Shown: positions 52,841-57,674 of the stretch, one piece after another
Numbering within the stretch: position 1 is the stretch's first letter
How the letters are laid out: every line of letters starts with the position of its first letter
Assembly: GCF_937873615.1 (NCBI RefSeq)
Contig: NZ_CALMYP010000006.1
Coordinates: 1 to 57,674 of the forward strand
Length of the DNA stretch: 57,674 bases
Source: an uncultured Paracoccus sp.
GTDB taxonomy: Bacteria; Pseudomonadota; Alphaproteobacteria; Rhodobacterales; Rhodobacteraceae
Direction of reading: 5' to 3'
Notes under the pieces: model-generated
Seen by the model: only the letters and a program-made list of their open reading frames with translations
Database searches by the model: none
Told to the model about the DNA's origin: nothing
Program-made: the position numbers and the translations under genes

Positions 52841-53380
52841 ATGACAGACACAAGCCGCCCCGCCCGCATTGCCATCCTCACCGTTTCCGACCGCGCCGCC
52901 TCGGGCGCCTACGAGGACAAGAGCGGCCCCGGCGCCGAGGCCTGGCTGCGCGAGACCGTCACCTCTCCGATGGAGATCACCCGCGTCATCACCCCCGACG
53001 GGCGCGAGGTCGTAGCTAACAAGCTGCGCGAACTGGCCGAAACCGCCGACCTGATCCTGGTCAGCGGCGGCACCGGCCCCGCACCACGCGACCTGACGCC
53101 CGAGGCCGTCAGCGACGTGGCCGAACGCGAATATCCCGGCTTTGGCGAGGAAATGCGCCGCGCCTCGCTTCTGGAAGTGCCGACCGCGATCCTGTCGCGC
53201 CAGACCGCCGTCAGCCGTGGCAGGACCCTGATCATTACGCTTCCCGGCAAACCCTCGGCCATCGCAACCTGCCTGAATGCGGTCTTTGCCGCCGTGCCCT
53301 ATTGCCTCGATCTGCTCGGCGCGGCTCGGATCGAGACCGACCCGGCGAAGATAAAGGCCTTCCGCCCGAAGGCGAAGTGA
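52841..53380 (+). CDS. mog: Molybdopterin adenylyltransferase (Mog-like)
   Basis: Mog activates molybdopterin with ATP so that molybdenum can be inserted. The 179-residue product has ILTVSDRAASGAYEDKSGP, the nucleotide motif VSGGTGPAPRDLTPEAVSDVAE, and LPGKPSAIATC, then a C-terminal FRPKAK as in the Mog family. The ATG at 52841 is chosen over one 23 codons upstream because the family similarity begins there. A truncated quinone-reductase fragment starts on its stop codon. Confidence 0.9.
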   Translation: MTDTSRPARIAILTVSDRAASGAYEDKSGPGAEAWLRETVTSPMEITRVITPDGREVVANKLRELAETADLILVSGGTGPAPRDLTPEAVSDVAEREYPGFGEEMRRASLLEVPTAILSRQTAVSRGRTLIITLPGKPSAIATCLNAVFAAVPYCLDLLGAARIETDPAKIKAFRPKAK

Positions 53381-53454
53381 TGCGGGCGCTTCTGGTCACC
53401 ACGCATCCGGTCGCGGACAGCCTGAACCGGCACCTCGCCCGCGCGGCGGGCTGA
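53380..53454 (+). pseudogene. N-terminal stub of a NAD(P)H-quinone reductase
   Basis: Twenty-four codons (MRALLVTTHPVADSLNRHLA then RAAG, stop TGA 53452-53454) match the beginning of the NQO1/flavodoxin-fold family, whose members start with a short strand and TTHPxxxSxN. The rest is missing and the next gene converges 7 bp later. The ATG overlaps the mog stop, so an operon partner of mog appears to have been deleted. It could also be a tiny real peptide, but I think it is a remnant. Confidence 0.6.
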
Positions 53455-53460
53455 GGCGGT

Positions 53461-53907
53461 TCAACCCTGTCTGCCCATTGCCTGCCGGGCAAAATCGGCA
53501 ATCGCCTGGGCCGGGCGCGCGCCCGCCGCCCGCGTCACTTCGCGCCCCTTGCGGAAAGCGATCAGCGCCGGGATACCGCGAATGTTCCATTTGGCCGAGG
53601 CATCGGGAAATTGCTGGGTGTCGATCTTGGCCAGCCGGATCTCGCCCTTCAGCATGGCCGCCGCCTTTTCGAATTCCGGCGCCATCGACCGGCACGGCCC
53701 GCACCAGGGCGCCCAGAAATCGACCAGCAGCGGCACATCGTCATTGCGTGCCGCCTTCTGCAGCGTGTCGAAATCCACGACCGAGGGCTTTGCCGGCATC
53801 AGCGCCGCCCCGCAGACCCCGCATTTCGGCCCGGAGGCCAGCTTCTCGGCCGGCACCGCATTCACCTGCGCGCAGTCCAGGCAGGTCAGTTTCAGCTTCT
53901 CGGCCAT
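53461..53907 (-). CDS. trxC: Thioredoxin 2-like protein (TrxC type)
   Basis: In this 148-residue protein, the first 35 residues carry two CxxC pairs (CLDC, CGVC) that form the zinc-binding domain of TrxC. A thioredoxin fold follows with DFWAPWCGPCRSMAPEF and the cis-proline RGIPALIAF. It reduces disulfides, especially under oxidative stress. The start MAEKLKLTC at 53907 is preferred; seven codons upstream are also open. It is downstream of the membrane-protein gene with a 54-bp gap. Confidence 0.9.
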   Translation of the reverse strand: MAEKLKLTCLDCAQVNAVPAEKLASGPKCGVCGAALMPAKPSVVDFDTLQKAARNDDVPLLVDFWAPWCGPCRSMAPEFEKAAAMLKGEIRLAKIDTQQFPDASAKWNIRGIPALIAFRKGREVTRAAGARPAQAIADFARQAMGRQG

Positions 53908-53961
53908 GGCGGATCCCTTTCGCTGCATCCGCCGACTATATCAGCCCGCCATGGTCCCGCT

Positions 53962-54522
53962 TCAAGAGGTCGCCACCGCGGCGCGGCGCTGGATCAGGCC
54001 GCTGCCCCAGACCAGCAGAGCCGATCCGACGACAAGCGCGCCCAACTCGACCAGAAGCGGCGGCATCAGCGGCGGCAGCGACACCGGAATGGCGCCAATC
54101 GCATAAAGCACCCCGCCGATCCGCAGCTGCCCGCCCATGCGCCATGTCACCGCGCAGACCGCCAGCGCCGACAGCAGGAAGGTCACGCCGATCACCTTCA
54201 GATGCGGGCCGATGACGGCAAGGATGGCGCCGATCTCGGCGCCTTGCAGCGCGGGGAACAGGAAGTTCATCAGGAAGGTCACGACCATCAGCCCGGCCAG
54301 CCCGGCCATGGTCAGCACCAGTGCCAGCAGCGACAGCGGCCCGTCATTTTTCAGCGACAGCCAGAAACCGGGAAAGCCGATCAGCCCCATCAGCGGCACA
54401 AAGCCCCCGATGCCCGGATTGGCCGCCGGCGCGACCGCGTCCACCAGCGTATCCGCGAAATAGGCCAGCCCCGCTGCGCAAAGCGCCATGCCTGAAAGAT
54501 GAAGAAACGCTCGGGAAGTCAT
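53962..54522 (-). CDS. Hypothetical multi-pass membrane protein (DUF4386-like)
   Basis: This 186-residue protein has about six hydrophobic helices (SGMALCAAGLAYFADTLVDAV, FVPLMGLIGFPGFW, LALVLTMAGLAGLMVVTFL and others). I do not recognise the exact family; size and layout resemble DUF4386-type proteins. It is divergent to the PadR gene across 81 bp with a perfect palindrome, so PadR probably controls it. The start ATG 54522 is taken because the first membrane helix follows closely. Confidence 0.7.
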   Translation of the reverse strand: MTSRAFLHLSGMALCAAGLAYFADTLVDAVAPAANPGIGGFVPLMGLIGFPGFWLSLKNDGPLSLLALVLTMAGLAGLMVVTFLMNFLFPALQGAEIGAILAVIGPHLKVIGVTFLLSALAVCAVTWRMGGQLRIGGVLYAIGAIPVSLPPLMPPLLVELGALVVGSALLVWGSGLIQRRAAVATS

Positions 54523-54550
54523 GATATGCACCTGTGTGAAGAACCGTTCT

Positions 54551-54564
54551 GTCCTATATAGGAC
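54551..54564. promoter_or_regulatory. Perfect 14-bp palindrome, candidate PadR operator
   Basis: GTCCTATATAGGAC is perfectly symmetric and lies in the 81-bp gap between the divergent membrane-protein and PadR genes. It overlaps the probable promoter elements of both, which suits an autoregulated PadR site. Confidence 0.65.
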
Positions 54565-54603
54565 TACACATATATGATTCGTCCAGTATAAATTCGGAGC
54601 GCC

Positions 54604-55158
54604 ATGTCCCTGAACCACGCCATTCTCGGCCTTCTGACCTATCAGCCAATGTCGGGTTATACGCTGAAGACCCGGTATTTCGACCGCTCCATCGCGCATT
54701 TCTGGCCCGCCGATCAGGCCCAGATCTATCGTGTTCTCAATGTGTTACAGGCGGACGGCCTGGTCACAGCCGAGACCGTCGCCAGCGACACCCGCCCCAA
54801 CCGCCGCGAATTTTCCATCACCGATGCCGGCCGCGCCGCGCTGACCGGCTGGCTGGCCGAAAACCAGACCCCGCCGGTGGTGAAGGACCCGTTTCTGGTC
54901 CAGCTTTATTTCGGCCGCCTGCTCAGCCGCGAGCAGATGCTGCGCGTCCTCCACACCCGCCGGGCCGAACACGAAAAGCTGCGCGATTACTTCGATGCCC
55001 TGGAAATCCCTCAGCCCGACAGCGCCGAGATGCGCCGCCAGGCCCTGTTCGGTGCCCTGACGCTGGACTTCGCCCGCCGGCGAGAGCGCATGACCCTCGA
55101 ATGGCTGGACGCCTGTATCGAGGTGGTCAGCACCCTGCCAACGGACCAGAGCATATAA
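54604..55158 (+). CDS. PadR-family transcriptional regulator
   Basis: This 184-residue protein has the PadR winged helix at the N-terminus (LNHAILGLLTYQPMSGYTLKTRYFD, AQIYRVLNVLQADGLVTAE) and the VirR-like helical dimerisation domain from about residue 95 (QLYFGRLLSREQMLRVLHTRRAEHEKLR). It likely represses the divergent membrane-protein gene and itself through the palindrome at 54551. It ends 8 bp before the convergent gcvP stop. Confidence 0.9.
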   Translation: MSLNHAILGLLTYQPMSGYTLKTRYFDRSIAHFWPADQAQIYRVLNVLQADGLVTAETVASDTRPNRREFSITDAGRAALTGWLAENQTPPVVKDPFLVQLYFGRLLSREQMLRVLHTRRAEHEKLRDYFDALEIPQPDSAEMRRQALFGALTLDFARRRERMTLEWLDACIEVVSTLPTDQSI

Positions 55159-55166
55159 GCCGCGCC

Positions 55167-57674
55167 CTACTCCGCCGCTTCGGCGTAATCCTCCAGCGGC
55201 GGGCAGGTGCAGATCAGGTTGCGGTCGCCATGGACGTTGTCGACGCGGCCCACGGGGGGCCAGTATTTGTCGACGCGGAAGGCGCCGGGCGGGAAGCAGC
55301 CCTGCTCGCGGCTATAGGCGCGGTCCCATTCGGCGACCAGATCCTCGACCGTGTGGGGGGCGTGGCGCAGGGGGCTGTCCTCGGCCGCGATCTCGCCATT
55401 GGCGACCGCCTGGATCTCGGCGCGGATGGCCAGAAGGGCGGTGATGAAGCGGTCGATCTCGGCCTTGGTTTCGCTTTCCGTGGGTTCCACCATCAGCGTG
55501 CCGGAAACCGGCCAGCTCATCGTGGGGGCGTGGAAACCGTTATCGATCAGGCGCTTGGCGATGTCATCCACGGTCACGCCATGCTCGGCAAAGGGGCGTG
55601 TGTCGATGATGCATTCATGCGCCACCCGACCGCGATTGCCCATGAACAGGATCGGATAGGCCCCGGCCAAGCGGCTCGCGATATAGTTCGCGTTCAGGAT
55701 CGCCACCCGCGTCGCCTGGGTCAGCCCGGCCCCGCCCATCATCAGGATATAGGCCCATGAAATCAGCAGGATCGACGCGCTGCCATATTGCGCCGCCGAC
55801 ACCGCACCCTCTCCGGTCTGAGGATCGCCCGGCAGATGCGGCGCCAGATGCGCCTTCACGCCGATCGGCCCCATGCCAGGGCCCCCGCCGCCATGCGGGA
55901 TGGCGAAGGTCTTGTGCAGGTTCAGGTGGCTGACATCGCCGCCGATCTCTCCCGGGCGGACCAGCCCGACAAGCGCGTTCATGTTCGCACCGTCGATATA
56001 GACCTGCCCGCCGTGATCGTGGGTGATACGGCAGACCTCGCGCACGGTATCCTCGAAGACGCCATGCGTCGAGGGATAGGTGATCATCACCGCCGCCAGC
56101 TTCTCGCCCGCGGCACCCGCCTTGTCGGCAAAATCCTCCAGGTCGATATCGCCATTGGGGGCGGATTTCACCACCACGACCTTCATCCCCGCCATCTGGG
56201 CCGAGGCCGGGTTGGTGCCATGGGCCGAAACCGGGATCAGGCAGATATCGCGCTGGGTGTCGCCATTCGCACGATGGTAAGCCTGAATGGTCAGCAGCCC
56301 CGCATATTCCCCCTGCGCGCCGCTGTTCGGCTGCATGGAAAACGCATCATAGCCGGTGATCGCGCACAGTTTCTGCGTCAGGTCCTCCAGCATCTCGGCA
56401 TAGCCCGCCGCCTGATCCGCCGGGGCGAAAGGATGCAGCGCGCCGAATTCCGGCCAGGTGATCGGCATCATCTCGGCTGCCGCGTTCAGCTTCATCGTGC
56501 ACGACCCCAGCGGGATCATCGCCCGATCCAGCGCCAGATCACGATCCGAGAGGCGGCGCATATAGCGCATCATCTCGGATTCCGCCCGGTTCATGTGGAA
56601 GACGGGATGGGTCAGGTAATCGCTCTCGCGCAGCAGCGCCTCGGGGATCGCCGGCGCCGTCGCCGGCTGGGCCGCGTCCTCGATCCCGAAGGCGTCCAGC
56701 AGCCGGGCGATGACGCCGGCATCGGTGGTCTCGTCAACCGAAATCCCCACGCGGTCGCGCCCGATCCGGCGCAGGTTGATGCCGTGATTGCGCGCCGCCG
56801 CAAGGATGCCCAGTTGCCCCACGCCCACCCGCACGGTGATGGTGTCGAAAAACGCCTCCGGCTCGACCTCGGCCCCGGCCGCGCGCAGCGCATTGGCCAC
56901 CGTCACCGCGTTCAGATGCACCCGCTGCGCAATCGCGCGCAGGCCGACCGGCCCGTGGAAGACCGCATAGAAGGACGCCATCACCGCCAGCAAAGCCTGC
57001 GCCGTGCAGACATTGCTGGTCGCCTTCTCGCGCCGGATATGCTGCTCGCGCGTCTGCAGCGCCAACCGGTAGGCCTTGTTGCCCTTGGCGTCGATGGAGA
57101 CGCCGACGATCCGCCCCGGCATGGCCCGCTTGAACTCGTCCCGGCAGGACATGAAGCCGGCATGAGGCCCGCCATACCCCATCGGCACCCCGAAACGCTG
57201 GCTGGAGCCCACGCAGATATCCGCCCCCATCGCCCCAGGCTCGCGCAGAAGGCACAGCGCCAGCAGATCGCTTGCCACCACCGCCACCGCACCGACGGCG
57301 TGCAGGGCGTCGCATTCCGCCGTCAGATCGCGGATATGCCCGAAGGTCCCGGGATATTGAAAGATCGCCCCGAAGACGGTGGCCGGGTCCAGATCCTCGG
57401 GCCGCCCGCGAACGATCTCGATCCCCAAGGGCTCCGCCCGGGTCTCGATTACCGAGATCGTCTGCGGATGCAGGTTGTCGCTGACGAAGAAGGCCTTGGA
57501 CTTCGACTTCGCCACCCGCTGCGCCATCGCCATGGCTTCCGCCGCCGCCGTCGCCTCGTCCAGCAGGGACGCATTCGCCACCGGCAGCCCGGTCAGGTCG
57601 CTGACCATGGTCTGATAGTTCAGCAGCGCCTCAAGCCGGCCCTGCGCGATCTCGGGCTGATAGGGGGTATAGGC
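55167..57674 (-). CDS. gcvP: Glycine dehydrogenase (decarboxylating), GcvP, cut by the window edge
   Basis: The P-protein of the glycine cleavage system decarboxylates glycine with PLP. The frame runs past the right window edge, so the N-terminus (roughly 100 residues of about 950) is missing. Seen are the PLP lysine in [23 protein letters not shown], the N-terminal-half SGxxxSLLDExTAAAEAM region near the visible start, and [21 protein letters not shown]. The C-terminus ends EDYAEAAE with TAG. The genes for GcvT and GcvH would be expected upstream, outside the window. Confidence 0.95.
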   Translation of the reverse strand, partial: AYTPYQPEIAQGRLEALLNYQTMVSDLTGLPVANASLLDEATAAAEAMAMAQRVAKSKSKAFFVSDNLHPQTISVIETRAEPLGIEIVRGRPEDLDPATVFGAIFQYPGTFGHIRDLTAECDALHAVGAVAVVASDLLALCLLREPGAMGADICVGSSQRFGVPMGYGGPHAGFMSCRDEFKRAMPGRIVGVSIDAKGNKAYRLALQTREQHIRREKATSNVCTAQALLAVMASFYAVFHGPVGLRAIAQRVHLNAVTVANALRAAGAEVEPEAFFDTITVRVGVGQLGILAAARNHGINLRRIGRDRVGISVDETTDAGVIARLLDAFGIEDAAQPATAPAIPEALLRESDYLTHPVFHMNRAESEMMRYMRRLSDRDLALDRAMIPLGSCTMKLNAAAEMMPITWPEFGALHPFAPADQAAGYAEMLEDLTQKLCAITGYDAFSMQPNSGAQGEYAGLLTIQAYHRANGDTQRDICLIPVSAHGTNPASAQMAGMKVVVVKSAPNGDIDLEDFADKAGAAGEKLAAVMITYPSTHGVFEDTVREVCRITHDHGGQVYIDGANMNALVGLVRPGEIGGDVSHLNLHKTFAIPHGGGGPGMGPIGVKAHLAPHLPGDPQTGEGAVSAAQYGSASILLISWAYILMMGGAGLTQATRVAILNANYIASRLAGAYPILFMGNRGRVAHECIIDTRPFAEHGVTVDDIAKRLIDNGFHAPTMSWPVSGTLMVEPTESETKAEIDRFITALLAIRAEIQAVANGEIAAEDSPLRHAPHTVEDLVAEWDRAYSREQGCFPPGAFRVDKYWPPVGRVDNVHGDRNLICTCPPLEDYAEAAE

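Overview
The window is GC-rich DNA from an alphaproteobacterium, most likely a member of the Rhodobacterales close to Paracoccus. This rests on codon use, a B12-dependent ribonucleotide reductase (nrdJ), a PutA without a DNA-binding domain paired with a divergent Lrp-type regulator, and many ABC and TRAP uptake genes. No rRNA, tRNA, CRISPR array or replication origin was seen.

Layout. 1-8.2 kb: a frameshifted TRAP large permease, a DHDPS-family enzyme that looks like the hydroxyproline-pathway deaminase, putA, its Lrp-type regulator and a class III aminotransferase. 8.3-17.7 kb: one nine-gene leftward operon headed by a LacI-type regulator, with a polyamine-type ABC importer, a nucleoside hydrolase, adenine deaminase, an M20 amidohydrolase and a phosphoribosyltransferase. 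It reads as import and salvage of a purine nucleoside or a derivative. 17.9-23.6 kb: a signalling island with a small TTG-start gene, a MarR regulator overlapping a stand-alone receiver, an HTH protein, a hybrid histidine kinase, and a periplasmic binding protein cut short by an amber codon. 23.8-35.3 kb: a surface-polysaccharide glycosyltransferase cluster whose proteins share N- and C-terminal modules; one is frameshifted and one lacks any catalytic domain. 35.4-37.7 kb: nrdJ. 37.9-42.1 kb: a gene graveyard with a CaiB/BaiF remnant and a sulfatase killed by an in-frame TAG and by a 2,294-bp IS1595-family element. The element has 25-bp perfect inverted repeats, an 8-bp target duplication, and three cargo genes (a DUF3800 protein and two mini-proteins). 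42.2-51.4 kb: a sugar-type ABC operon with a divergent ROK regulator, a PIG-L deacetylase and an aberrant argininosuccinate-lyase homologue, which suggests catabolism of an unusual amino-sugar or N-substituted aspartate compound. 51.5-57.7 kb: MFS transporter, mog, a 24-residue quinone-reductase stub, a TrxC-type thioredoxin, a PadR regulator with its divergent membrane-protein gene, and the start-truncated gcvP.

Gene decay is unusually dense: a frameshifted dctM, a binding protein with an internal stop, a frameshifted glycosyltransferase, a CoA-transferase remnant, the doubly broken sulfatase and the quinone-reductase stub. The most novel parts are the cargo-bearing IS1595 element and the argininosuccinate-lyase-like/PIG-L/ABC operon.
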